Position numbers and translations under genes: made by a program
The notes under the pieces: generated by a model
Told to the model about the DNA's origin: nothing
The model's database searches: none
The model's input: only the letters and a program-made list of their open reading frames with translations
Part shown: positions 12,302 through 23,529 of the stretch, in pieces
Position numbering within the stretch: position 1 is the first letter of the stretch
Layout: every line of letters starts with the position of its first letter
DNA from: Tetragonia tetragonoides
Taxonomy: Eukaryota; Streptophyta; Magnoliopsida; Caryophyllales; Aizoaceae
Length of the DNA: 64,000 bases
Assembly: GCA_038025085.1 (NCBI GenBank)
Contig: CM076153.1
Location: 5,611,501-5,675,500, forward strand
Direction: 5' to 3'

Positions 12302-13122
12302 AGAGGCCCTTCCAAGCCTATTAAGGACCCGATAACCTACTCCGGAGGCCTCCTATGACCCCAGGAGTGTCCTGTGCCATGTGGTGCAAAAATTTAAAAC
12401 CTTCGTTCCGGAGTCTCTCGAAAGCCCGAAAAACGTGGATAGCCTTCGTTTTCGGCTTTTCGGGGCCATGTTGTCGTTGTTGCCCAAACTTCTCTGTGGG
12501 GTCTATCATGACCCTAGAGGACCCTCGTTGTCCCGCAATGGTCATCCGGATCACCAAACTTCGATATCACCCATGTCTTCAGTGTTCAGGCTCTTACACC
12601 AATGTTCCGTAAAACGTCATTCCAAGCATATTAGGGACCAGATAAGCGACCCCGGGGGTCTCCCATATCCTCTAGGGGTGTCCCGTGCCATGTGGTGCGA
12701 AAATATGTACCTTCTTTCCGGGGCCTTCGGGAGCCAAAAAACGTGGATTATAGCCTACATTTTCAGCTTCTCGGGGCCCGAGTGTCATTTTTGCCCAAAC
12801 TCCTCCGAGGGGTTTATCATGACTTTAGAGGACCCTCGGTGTCCCGGAAGGCTCCGTAAAAACGCCTTTACAAGCCTATTAGGGACCCGATAACGGACCC
12901 CGGGGGCCTCCCATGTTCCCTAGAGGTGTCCCTTGCGATGTGGTGCGAAAACATCCACCTTCGTTCCGGGGCCTCCCAGAAGCCCAAAAAACATGGATTA
13001 TAGCCTTTGATTTTCGGTTTTCTGAGGCCTAGTTGTCGTTTTTGCTCAAACTTCTCTGAATAGTATATCGTCACCCTAGAGGACCTCTGGTGCCCTAAGA
13101 CGGTCATCCAGGTCCCCAAATA
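12302..13122 (+). repeat. Satellite-like tandem array, three degenerate units
   Basis: Units begin near 12312, 12622 and 12870 with the word CCAAGCCTATTAGGGACC. The spacing is 310 bp, then 248 bp, because the second unit lacks about 60 bp. Each unit contains the blocks GTTCCGGGGCC, AAAACGTGGATTATAGCC, TTGCCCAAACTTCTC and GACCCTAGAGGACCCTCG. It is more GC-rich than its surroundings. The same sequence in reverse orientation forms a larger array at 32.6-34.3 kb. The open frames inside are accidental. Confidence 0.9.
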
Positions 13123-13139
13123 CCCATGGACATGGGACA

Positions 13140-13440
13140 ATCTTATTTATGAGACATTACGCTCGTTGGGTGCTGGGATATGGGACATGACGCTCGCTGA
13201 GTGTTAGAACATGAAACATGGTGCTTGGTCGGCGCTGGAACATAGAGGCGTCGTTGGGCGCCATGGAACAAGGCTGCTGCGTCATGAGTCATGGTGATGC
13301 GTCATGAGTTATGGTGCTTCGTCATGGGACAAGGATGCTGCATCGCCATGAGTTATGATGCTGGGACATGGGACAATGGTCCTGTAACACTATGAGTCGT
13401 GGTACAGCGTCATGGGACAAAGGTGTTGCAGCGCCAAAAA
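13140..13440. repeat. Degenerate minisatellite next to the satellite array
   Basis: Imperfect repeats of CATGAGT(T/C)ATGGTGCTGCGTCATGGGACAA-type words, about 25-40 bp each, directly after the satellite units. It may be a fragment of the same larger repeat. Confidence 0.6.
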
Positions 13441-16400
13441 CTAAAATATTTTTTGAAGATACAAAACGAATTAAGAAAACATCACATCAAGCTAGAGTTG
13501 ACTCGAAAGTGTGAATGATCAATCTGACATATTAGAAATTCATCATCATGCACCAGCACCCGAGTAATTAATTAATTTCTAAGAAAGTGAGTACAACTTA
13601 AGTGAGATAAATGAAAACTTGAGATGCCAAGTTAACCGTTGATGAAACATGACATGTCTTAAGCCCCACTTAACTATACTAATGACAATGGTTATTAGCC
13701 CATTGATTAACATATTTCCTTAATAAATAGTGGTTAAATGTAAAAGCTGAGGCCATGAGGGCCTGAATACACTAAAGCTAGAGTTTTGAGTTCTTATGAA
13801 CTACATGTTGCACATACACTCTCCGTTATCATTTTTAAATTTATACAGGAGTATTTTACATTCACAAAGTCGGCCACTAAAAGGAAATAAGTTAGTTGTA
13901 TTAGGGTGTGTTGTTTTTCACTAACTTAATAATTGTTAGAGCTAACTTTAGTAGATAGTTTAATGGATAGTACAGTTAAGTTCAGTGATCTACTTTTTTT
14001 TCCCTTACATATTACTATTTAGTTTAGCTCAATTCAGTCTAATAGAGTTCAATTCAGTGGAAAAGAACACATTCGTCACGTGAGAACACAGATTCCTACT
14101 GGAGGAGCTTAGTGATAGGTATCTAAGCATTACCTCCTTTCCTCTATAGGACTCGTTAGTTGTATCAAAATTGTTCATCTTATGCTCAATAAAGTATTCT
14201 TCAGCTTCATCATGATAACTACTGCAGCTGATGAGCTGTAATGGATTAGATAATTGGATTACTATCATTCAACTGTAAGTGAACCCTCTGATAAGTAATA
14301 GTACTAAGTATATGCAACTACACAAGAACACAATCCCTCTACGTTACATGTAAATTGGCCACCATATAGGAGAGTCAGAATCCTTGTTTGCCACCATAGC
14401 TAACTAGGTTACAACCTTAGAAAAGGTAGAATGTCTAGAGCAACTAACATGGCTATACATTTGGCCTTTGGGAGTAGGGGTCGCCCTTTCGATCAACTTT
14501 TATCATTACAAATGTCAAGTTTTTGACATGTTGGGACATGAAATGACTTCGAGTTGTTGAGTATCAATACAAATGTCAAGTTTTTGACATGTTGGGACAC
14601 AAAGTACCATTAGTATTCCTCGCCCCAATATCAAGGGGACTTTGGAGAGAATATGATGACAAACATAATGGGCATGCTTGCTTAATTGATATCCACATGT
14701 TGGGTCTAACAGAGTCGAGCCGGTTTGGTGAGCCTTCGTGCTCGGCTCGGGTTAAACCGAACTCGAGCCGAGCCCGAGTCAACTCAACACTTACCGAGCG
14801 GAACCCAAGCCTGCTATCGGTTCAGTTCACTCCACAGTTTTAAATTGATTTTTTTTGTAATGTTTGTAATGGCAAGTTTGAATTCGAGTCGAGTCAAGTT
14901 GAGTCGAGCCGAGGCACGAGCCTAACCGAGCCGGGCTCAAGTCTTTTGATTGGCCAAGCTTCGAGCCAAGTCAAAGCAAGCCAAGCCGGCCTGGCTCAGG
15001 CTCAGCGAGATGACACCCATCTGCACATAAATTAAGAGTGTATTTAACCTAACTTATAAGTGACATTAAATTTTTTCTCTATTTTTCCTCACAAATCACC
15101 CATCTGCCGCCTCCTGGATATATTAGTTAATTCTGACCTTTCATATCTTTCTCTCTGGTTCACCTTCCATTTCTGTAACAAGTGAATGGTTTGCACAGTA
15201 GGATTCCAGATAAACATAGTACCAGTAATTTTTAGGTAACAGAAATACAGCATCAGCAACTGTAACATCAATAATTTATGACATCAGAAAGTCAAAATAT
15301 ACAAAGACAGCATGTCAATCTTATCTTTACATTATCCTTAATGTCCCCGAAGTTGACTATCTAAGCTCTACTGTGGAGTTCATAATTATCGTTCAAAAAG
15401 GAACTATCCACTACAAAGCAATTCGCGTATGACACCCGTAACTTAAGATGTGGAACCTTGTTTTAAGTTTTAACACTAATTTTGAGTTTAGCAGCGCGGA
15501 AATAGACTGCATAAACTTATTAGCATTGCATAAACTTTTCGACTACGTTCGGTTCGGAATCAGCCAAAACACAAAATATAAAGAGTTCTAGGATATTGAT
15601 CCAACTCTGTACCGGATTTTGAATTTTCACGTTTCGACATCGTATGAGTAAGTTATGGTCGAAATACGAACATATTATCTAGCAAAAATTATGACGGGTT
15701 TGGGTTAAAGACTGGTTTTTTTGCTTAAGGATTAATTTTGTATAGGTTTTGCTTCTTAGGAATGGATGGGGTTTTCGGAGGACGACTTTATTCTTAAATT
15801 CAATCTCCTATAAAAGTCTTTTTCTTATCTTATAAAGAAAAAAAGAATTGTTTTGAGAGTTGACTTTAGAACCTAGCATATCAATGAAGGATTAATGTTC
15901 AATTCAAACAAAATTCGAAAGCTATGATTCATAGGAGTAGATTAAACAGAACACATCCTTTAGTAGAAGTAGTAGGGTACTTGATGCTTTATACATCTGG
16001 TGTCTAAAAGAAAACAGTTTTAAACTCTCTAGATTTTATCCTTAAAAGATGGGAGTTTGACATAGTTATCAATGATTCTAGTCAAAATCATTGGAGCTCA
16101 AGTTTCATACTTTTTTTGATTAGGTTGATCTCTAATTCTCTATGGTTTAAACAAATTCAAATTCAATAGTAATGCAATGAAATTCCCATAATATAATACT
16201 GCATAAAATAAAAATAGATCACTTAATTGAAGTGCGCTCCACTGAACTGAATCGAACCCAACGAATTACTCCAATACAACTTCATGAACAGTAAAGCTAG
16301 CTCAGTGTTAAATTTAAACATCCAAATGAACATAAGTATTCATGTTCAATAGATACTATATAGTATATATCATCCATACATCATAAAATTATTGACTTAC

Positions 16401-16699
16401 CCAAATGGCGGTGAAGATAGCATAGGTTAATCTCCACTCGTGTAAAATAGTACCGAGATAAGAAAAAAAAAAAATATAATCTATAACCGACGCCAGCAAT
16501 TGCTTCCATGGAAATCCAATATAGGCAAGAAAGTGAGTTCAAGTACTACCATTTACATTATTGTATTACTAAATATTCACTTTATATCCATACGATGGTA
16601 AAAGGTTCTTTAAGAAATCGAATCATAATTGCTCTTATCTTGGCCTTCAGTGAAAGCAAATAAGCAGAACAACAGTTTGGAAACATTATTATAGGCAAT
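13441..16699. other. Gene-free stretch with degenerate arrays
   Basis: No gene seen. Contains a TTCAG/TTCAAT-type degenerate element ending with GAAAAGAACACA (about 13900-14075), a direct duplication of a 26-bp segment around ACAAATGTCAAGTTTTTGACATGTTGGGAC (about 14508-14540 and 14570-14602), and a GAGCC/CGAGC-type array (about 14710-15010). Confidence 0.5.
14710..15010. repeat. Degenerate GAGCC/GAGTC short-unit array
   Basis: Dense imperfect copies of GAGTCGAGCC, GCTCGGCTCGG and CGAGCCGAGC. It occurs in AT-rich flanks with sharp edges and has no coding potential. Confidence 0.6.
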
Positions 16700-16709
16700 T
16701 GAACAGAGA
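16700..16709 (+). repeat. Target-site duplication (left) of SINE
   Basis: TGAACAGAGA, repeated exactly at 16833-16842 on the other side of the SINE and its A-tail. Confidence 0.75.
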
Positions 16710-16832
16710 GTTCGAGGTGGGTAGCGCAGTGGCGCACCCGCCACGTCTTTCCAGCAATGACCTGGGTTCAACCGTCATTTCTAACAAACTTGGAGGTTAG
16801 TTTGCCGTTCAAAAAAAAAAAAAAAAGACAAA
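16710..16832 (+). mobile_element. tRNA-derived SINE
   Basis: About 100 bp of body followed by a run of 16 A. The body carries an RNA polymerase III A box (TAGCGCAGTGG, 16722-16732) and, about 35 bp further on, a B box (GGGTTCAACCG). The 10-bp direct repeats TGAACAGAGA on both sides are the target duplication of retroposition. It lies about 430 bp beyond the 3' end of the CLE gene at 17271. It is not a working tRNA gene, since the cloverleaf arms do not close. Confidence 0.85.
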
Positions 16833-16842
16833 TGAACAGAGA
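16833..16842 (+). repeat. Target-site duplication (right) of SINE
   Basis: TGAACAGAGA, identical to 16700-16709. Confidence 0.75.
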
Positions 16843-17270
16843 ACCAACACATTTTCTGAATCAAAACAGAGCATATGTGAACATGCATAGCCAAAATTGT
16901 ACAACAAACAACAATAAGTCATTAACACACTCAAGTGTGAGTTGCTTCATTGACAAGGCCCAGAGAAGGTCAAATTGTATACAATCTTACAATGACAAAC
17001 TGTCAAAGGGTCATTTTGAAAGCATTGCCAACATTCAGCAAGAATCAGCTTGTCAGAAACTACTACTCCTGTCCAAAACGACCAAACAAATATATAAAAT
17101 GAGGAAAAACAAAAAGAGTAAAAACAACTCCAGGCTTCCCCATAAGGCAGAAGCAATCTCTCCCAGGGCATGAACCCATACAAAAGCGAAAGGTGCAAGA
17201 AGCAGAATCTGTCTGTCAGTGACTCAGTGTCATGTGCAAGCAAGCCGGTTGCCTTGGGCCTCGACCACTA

Positions 17271-17513
17271 CTAGTGGTGATGAGGATCAGGTCCCCCGGG
17301 ACTATACCGGTCTGACGTGAAGAAACTCCTAGCAACACCCTCTTTCGTCATCCTCACCTTGAACATTTCATGCGCCCGTTTGATCAAGTCATCATCGGCC
17401 TTGACTGGTGAAGAGTCCGGTAAAGGGCGGGCTCTGGAGTTTGAAAATGAAACAAGCAAAAGAACAAGGCAAAACCAAAACCTCAATGTAGCCATTATGC
17501 TCAAGAAGGACAT
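17271..17513 (-). CDS. CLE: CLE family peptide hormone precursor (copy 3)
   Basis: An 80-residue single-exon precursor (74 if the second ATG at 17495, MATLRFW, is used). The N-terminal hydrophobic signal peptide is FWFCLVLLLVSFSNSRA. The variable region contains a helical stretch (DDDLIKRAHEMFKVRM), and the protein ends exactly with RYSPGGPDPHHH. This motif is canonical for the CLE1-7 group (R-x-SPGGPDP-x-HH), with Tyr at position 2. Predicted role: secreted ligand for CLAVATA-type receptor kinases. It differs from copies 1 and 2 outside the motif and has the standard Asp-Pro at positions 8-9, so it is an older relative rather than part of the recent duplication. Intronless, as is common for the group. 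Confidence 0.93.
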   Translation of the reverse strand: MSFLSIMATLRFWFCLVLLLVSFSNSRARPLPDSSPVKADDDLIKRAHEMFKVRMTKEGVARSFFTSDRYSPGGPDPHHH

Positions 17514-17564
17514 ACGAATAAACGTGTTATTTTTGTTTGGCTACTTCAAGTTCACAATGGTTGC

Positions 17565-17571
17565 TTATATA
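17565..17571 (-). promoter_or_regulatory. TATA box of CLE copy 3
   Basis: TATATAA on the minus strand, about 52 bp upstream of the first ATG. Confidence 0.55.
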
Positions 17572-20500
17572 GGTGTTACAACCATTTTCACAATGGTTTT
17601 AAAAATACATTTGCAAGTCAAATAAGAGTATATAATTTCAACCCACTACTTAGTTGCTCAGATGTAAGTTCCATGCAAATAATATCCAATGGTTTTCCTA
17701 TAAAGGCATAGTGCATTCCAAGCTCAAAAGTATGCAAGTTTAGTACAAACGTCGGCGTAAAAAGAAATTGTCATTTGCACACGAGCCATCTGTCAATTCA
17801 GCTCCGCCTTTCGGACTAATTTTATAACTCTCCAAGGCCATAAGTTTATTGATGTTTAGCACTTTCGCTTGACCACACTACTAAGACAAATGGGCCCCTA
17901 TAATCGACCACTTAGAGCAAAATAAAATGGCATGCAGAGAGGGGTTTGCTTAGACGTTGCCACTGTGTACAGAGGGATTTTCCTAATCAAACAAAAACGA
18001 AAATAAAACTGAATACTAAAGCAGGCTGCACAGAGGTCACAGGCTCACAGCCTTCAGATATTCACTGACATCTCACTCTCTGCCTTTCTCTATATCCACA
18101 AGCAGACTACAAGTTTTAGCAGGGGCCAAAATTCGCAGTACTTCGTAAGGTAGGGAGAAAGCAGGGATGTCTCCCTACTTTGTTATATTTGGGTAACACC
18201 ATTGTATATATGTCCTTAACTGTCATCTGCCATTAGCCTCTTTCACCAAGTTGTTTCCTCTACAATATCTCTAGGGGGCAGCTAAGAGACCAAGTTTCAG
18301 CTATTTGATCTTTCCTCTCCAATCTAATGACCCACTAGAAGTAATATGAAGCCTCCTTCAATCCTCGTCTGAAAGTAAAATCAAGTAATCTTTTACAGGA
18401 AGTTCGAGAGAGAGAGAGAGGGGGGGGGGGGGGTTAATTACCTTTTATGTCATTCTGAGACCTGAGTGTCACCAAAATAGAGCTCTGGTAGATTCTGAAC
18501 ACATTGCTCTGCAAATCCATTAGAACAGGCTTGGTAAGTTCACATAGTTTTATCATCAAGGACTCTAAACAATCCCCCGTGAAATGTCTGATTATATCAT
18601 GATAACACCTCCTCATATCATATGTTGAGATCTCCACCATTGGGAATACTAGCTCTCAGGAATCACCGAATTCAAGATTCTCAAATACCACGAGAAAGAA
18701 CCAACTCACCCAAAAGATTAAGCTGGGTGAAAACCAAATGTAAGTTTTCCTTTAATAGTTCAGCTTACAGATATAAATGGACACTGATACTCTGATGGAA
18801 AGCTCAATGTGTACACGAAGTGATAACAGAAAGATAGTCAGAGGAAACTAGACAACAGAAATCAATTAATACATAGCACAGTTCAACCATCAAAATCTAG
18901 AAGAGAGATACACATTAGCATAACCGGTTAATAAAACGTCCTAAAGTTGCTATTTTCTTTCTTCACAAATCCAATCAAAATAATAGGATTTTGCAACAAT
19001 ATCTAAATTTCAAAGGCAAAATCTGAATGTGATGTGAAAATACGTATAAACAGATCCACCCTAAAGATCCCATTAACATTACCATTGGTATAGAATCCAG
19101 ACGAAGATTCATGACAAAGCAAATGACCTCACAAATATCATCGCAGCCAAAGCGCAGTTTTAATTATACCACTAAAAATATAGTGCAGAAAGCAAATTTA
19201 ACTTATTAGTAGTAGTGTTCAATGTCAGTGCAATCACAAGATAAGCACCACCTCCTGACTAGATGACACAACAAACAATTGGTAAATGGTACTGAAACTC
19301 AAATAGTTGAGAAAGCAAAGGTCTAAGAGCTCATAATTTATTTTGTGGCTATCAACATATTTCGCAAGCAAGTCCACTGAAGATTCATATAGTCATATTC
19401 TGAAAAGTATAAAAGCGCTTAATATACCACGGATCCTAATTCCTTTCCTTCTCTATTTTATGATCAGTAATGCAGTGAAAATGCATAGGTAATGAAGTAG
19501 ATTCATCTTTAAAAGCCTTCTGAAATTGGCCACAAACTCTAGTCAAAGCAACTTTAATTCTATTTCTTGCGCTTTCCTGGACTCAATTATCACTGAGGCT
19601 TTCACATCCTTCTATTATTTGTATTTTCAATTTTCTAGACCACTTTCAATCCACCCAACCACAGATAACAATAGTAACATCAGTTAGTTTCCGACGTCAC
19701 CTTAAATTAATAATCCAAGAGCTCTGCACTAGATAACAGCTGGAACACTAAAAAGACTACCACCTTGTGTAGTAGTAGGGTTAATACGAATTTAGGCTTG
19801 TGGGTGGAAGTGCGTTACAGGGGGTAAATGGCTGATTATTTTCTCTCTCAAAGAAGCTTGCTTTTCGGAGAGCGAATAGTCAGAATCCATTACTTCAAAC
19901 TGAATGCATGCTCATGTTCAGCAATGTACAGAGGTCACAGATTGCAGTGCTCTTTCACAGAAAGAAACACCAATGCACTAAATCATTCTTATAAACCACT
20001 CAGATAGTACTCTTCAGACTCTGAACAGATCCAAGGGCATAGTAGATTCATCGCACTCACCAATCAGCTGCAAGATCAATTAGTTCTATGTTTCAAGGCC
20101 TAAGCAGCTCCTCTGTAACAAAGCCTAGGGCAAAGCCTGTATATATTTGGCATACCCAGATCGTTCCATGGCCAATATCCACACTGGGTGTTATTAGTGT
20201 TGTTTTTGTGGTGGTTAATGTTTTGATTTAAGCCCTAATGAACCAATAGGGTCCATTGAAAATGCAAACCGTGAGACATTATTGTGTTTTCATGTCTGTC
20301 AGTTTCCTGTGTTTATTCTAGTAACAGACAAACAGCACAATGAAAGGCATTAACACAAAACTACACCTACTGACATGCAACAATTTATTAAAAACAATCA
20401 CATTGGCTTTAGATAGGAGGGAAAACTATAACACCATCCAGCCATTCCTTTTCCGACTCCTATCTCTTTCTATGCAATAGAAAAAGCGAGAAGCCGGAAA

Positions 20501-23500
20501 GCTGCTGTCAGAAAAATCCCTTGAGGAACTAATTAAATGACTCAGACAAGTGGCAATAGAAACTTTTTTAAACCGCCACACAACATGAGAAAGACAATAG
20601 AACAAAAGGTTTCGACTCAGCTTTAAGAATATGGTATCTGTTAAGTAGAAAAGGGGGAGGATAGACAATGCAGTATCAAGCTAAGGCCCAGGTGGGCCAC
20701 TCGCCAGAATAAAGACCCAAAGAACATCCACATCCAAACATCTAAAATAAAACATAACAAAGATAATGCAAACATTTTTTAAGGTTAAGGCCAATAACAG
20801 AAGAATGGAGGCAATGAACAACCAGCAGCCGGTCAACATTCAACCGAAAGTTTCAACATCAGAGAAAACTAAAAAGAGGCATTGGAAAAGAGCTAAGGCT
20901 TATAGCATAAAAATTCATCTTATCCCATCATTTAGGACTTACTGAGTTTTAAACTCGTCAACAATGCCTAACAAATTATATACCGACAGTGACAAGTAAT
21001 TAAGAGATAGCATATTAAAGTTGTTATATTAATGATTGCAAGGGGTCTATAAACCTCTCACCTATATATTTGATAATAGTTGTTTTCAAGTGATTAAAAA
21101 AGTATTTGACCACAATGCAGCATTTCAAGTCTCACAAAAAGTGATAAGCATTTTAACACACTAGGTTACCTTTATGACATAACAAAATGCAAAAGTGGTA
21201 ACTAAAATACAATGGAGGGTCCAGGAATACAAAATGGATGTACGGTTATGGTATTTTCAATCTTGAAATATGCTCTCAACCAGTCAGCTTTGTCTAAGCA
21301 GCCAACCAGCTAAAAGGGTTGGCTTGATCGATAAACCTTTACTTATCCACAAAGTACATAATATTAATAGGATTATACTTCTTTAATCTGGCTTGGCTCT
21401 TTAGTGGGACAAAACAACTTCCATTTGGCAAGTCAGTGGAGTGCTCTCTCATTTCAAAATCAATTATAACTAGAAGACTACACCATTAGAATAAAGGCCT
21501 TTTTCATCATGTTCAAATTATAGTGGTTTTAAAATAGCTCATTTCACTCTCAAGCCACAAAAATAACTACAAGCAACTTCGACTGATTATTTTCAACACC
21601 AATGTCCCTATGTATGATCGCCTTCGTGTCTCCTCTTCTCATTCTTGTTGACTATACCTAATTCCAATGAATAGGGATGTCATATGCAGAAAACCTGAGG
21701 TTTTGGAAATTACAAGAAGTTCCACAGAGGGATGATAATGGTTCACCAGTGTATGTTGAGTAACCAATACCCATAAAATTTGTCAACATTAATCTATGGT
21801 AAAAAGTATTTTCATATCGGTGCACAATCAGAATCATAATCTATTTTTTCCCCTTGGAAATGGACTTGGTTTTCTAGTAAATGTGATATCATATAAGGTA
21901 CTCCTATAACATAATACTGCTAGAAATAAGATCAATCATTTCTGAAAGATGTAGTTTTCCTGCTACATAGTTATCCATCTAAATGGCGTGCAGATCAAGT
22001 TTTGTTAGTTACTTAGTTTATACAAAGAAAAACGCACACATACATGATAAAAATTTAAAAACTCACTCACAACAAGCCCTAGCTGAACTCTAGTGAGGTC
22101 AAGATGTACACAACCTGATCTTTAACCACCCATAGGCCATAGTACACAGTTTTTAGTAAGTAGAAAATAGTAAAGCAGAGTACTAACACTAGAACTAGAC
22201 ATTTACAAGGAGAGGGAGGAAACAAAAGAAAGAAAAAATGTTCTATTGGTGATGGTGGTCTTAAAATAAAAGTAACAATGATGATAAAGATAGTGACACT
22301 AAAATAACAAAAGAAAGATAATTATCAGAAAGATTAGATTTAATTCAAATTGATACCATGTCATGGAACAAGCACAGTTCAATTTATGCATGATCTAGAT
22401 CAGCATTAGGCCCCCTCTTTAAATTCAATTATGATTGGCAACATTATAGCACAGTTAAATCATCAATCCTAAGCAAAAAAGTGGACAAGTTGAATGTTAA
22501 TTCAATGCTCTTATCTAAATCCTCGAAAAAACATAGGAAATAGTAGACTACTTATGCCACAATCGTGTCTCATGTTGTTTAACATTCCTAACACAGATAT
22601 CAGCATCTTTAATGACCATAAAATCAAGATAGATATTGCATACTCACCTGTGCAGCTCCAGCGCTTCATCTCCCTAAGAATCTCTAGATCACTTGCCATC
22701 CTATCAATAATACAACGTGTCAATACTGTATCACATGCATTATACTGGCAGCAAAATTAACTTGATTCTGTTTGAGAACTGCAACTTGGAGAAGAAAGGA
22801 AGATGTCATGGCCGAACTTGAACTCATATCAGGTTACCATGTCATTCTCCAGTTTTGTGTTACAACTCCACAATATGTTTCTGCAGCTCAAGGGAACCTG
22901 TTAGTTAAATGTAATCTCAGAAAAGCAGAGCAACCAAAATGATATTCCAAGAAGAAAGCTAAAAATAATAATAAAAGAAGAGCTCTGCGGCAACAGAGGT
23001 AACTGTAAAATCCAAAAGAGGCAAGTCAAAACTTACTAGGGAAAGGACTAGCCAGTGCACATGTTAGTTGTAAACAATACAGAGTACCAATATCCTGAGA
23101 TATGTAACTAGTTAAAGTGTGATGCCAAACAGAGCAAATCAATTTCCCTTAAAGGTACAATCCAACTAAAGGTTAACAATGTTTCTTTCACGAGGTAAAA
23201 TTCCAATCTACCAAGTGATGAAAATAACAGGAATATGTTGATTTCAAGGTCATGATGATTATGCTACTTTACTTAAAATACAAGCACTATACACGAAACC
23301 ACACAAGCTATACCATGAATTTGAGAAGAAATTAGATTTTGAGAGAAAGCAAACCTGACCATTAAATTGTAGGTAGCTTTTCATAGTACGAAAAGAGAGA
23401 CCTATACAGATAAATATACTGATTAGTTTTGAATTACAGTAAAGCTAAGACTATTAATATCTAAGATCAGCGTCAGGTACACATATACATAGTTAAAGTT

Positions 23501-23529
23501 TACAATGCTGTTGTTTCTTATCAATTTGG
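17572..23529. other. Long stretch without recognised coding gene
   Basis: All frames are interrupted and I recognise no domain. A (GA)8 plus G13 tract lies at 18405-18433. Minus-strand sequence at about 22650-22900 contains a splice-donor-like CACAG|GTGAGT and could be an untranslated 3' exon of the gene ending at 23530, but this is speculative. Confidence 0.4.

Noticed and set aside
12381..12893. 170-codon ORF in the satellite array
   Set aside because: The frame follows the repeat units and recurs in altered form in the other array; no protein family.
16715..16790. A tRNA gene
   Set aside because: Pol III boxes are present but the arms do not pair as a cloverleaf, and an A-tail and target duplication show it is a SINE.
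16757..17173. 138-residue plus-strand ORF
   Set aside because: It spans the SINE and its A-tail and overlaps the 3' region of the CLE gene; Lys/Asn-rich without a domain.
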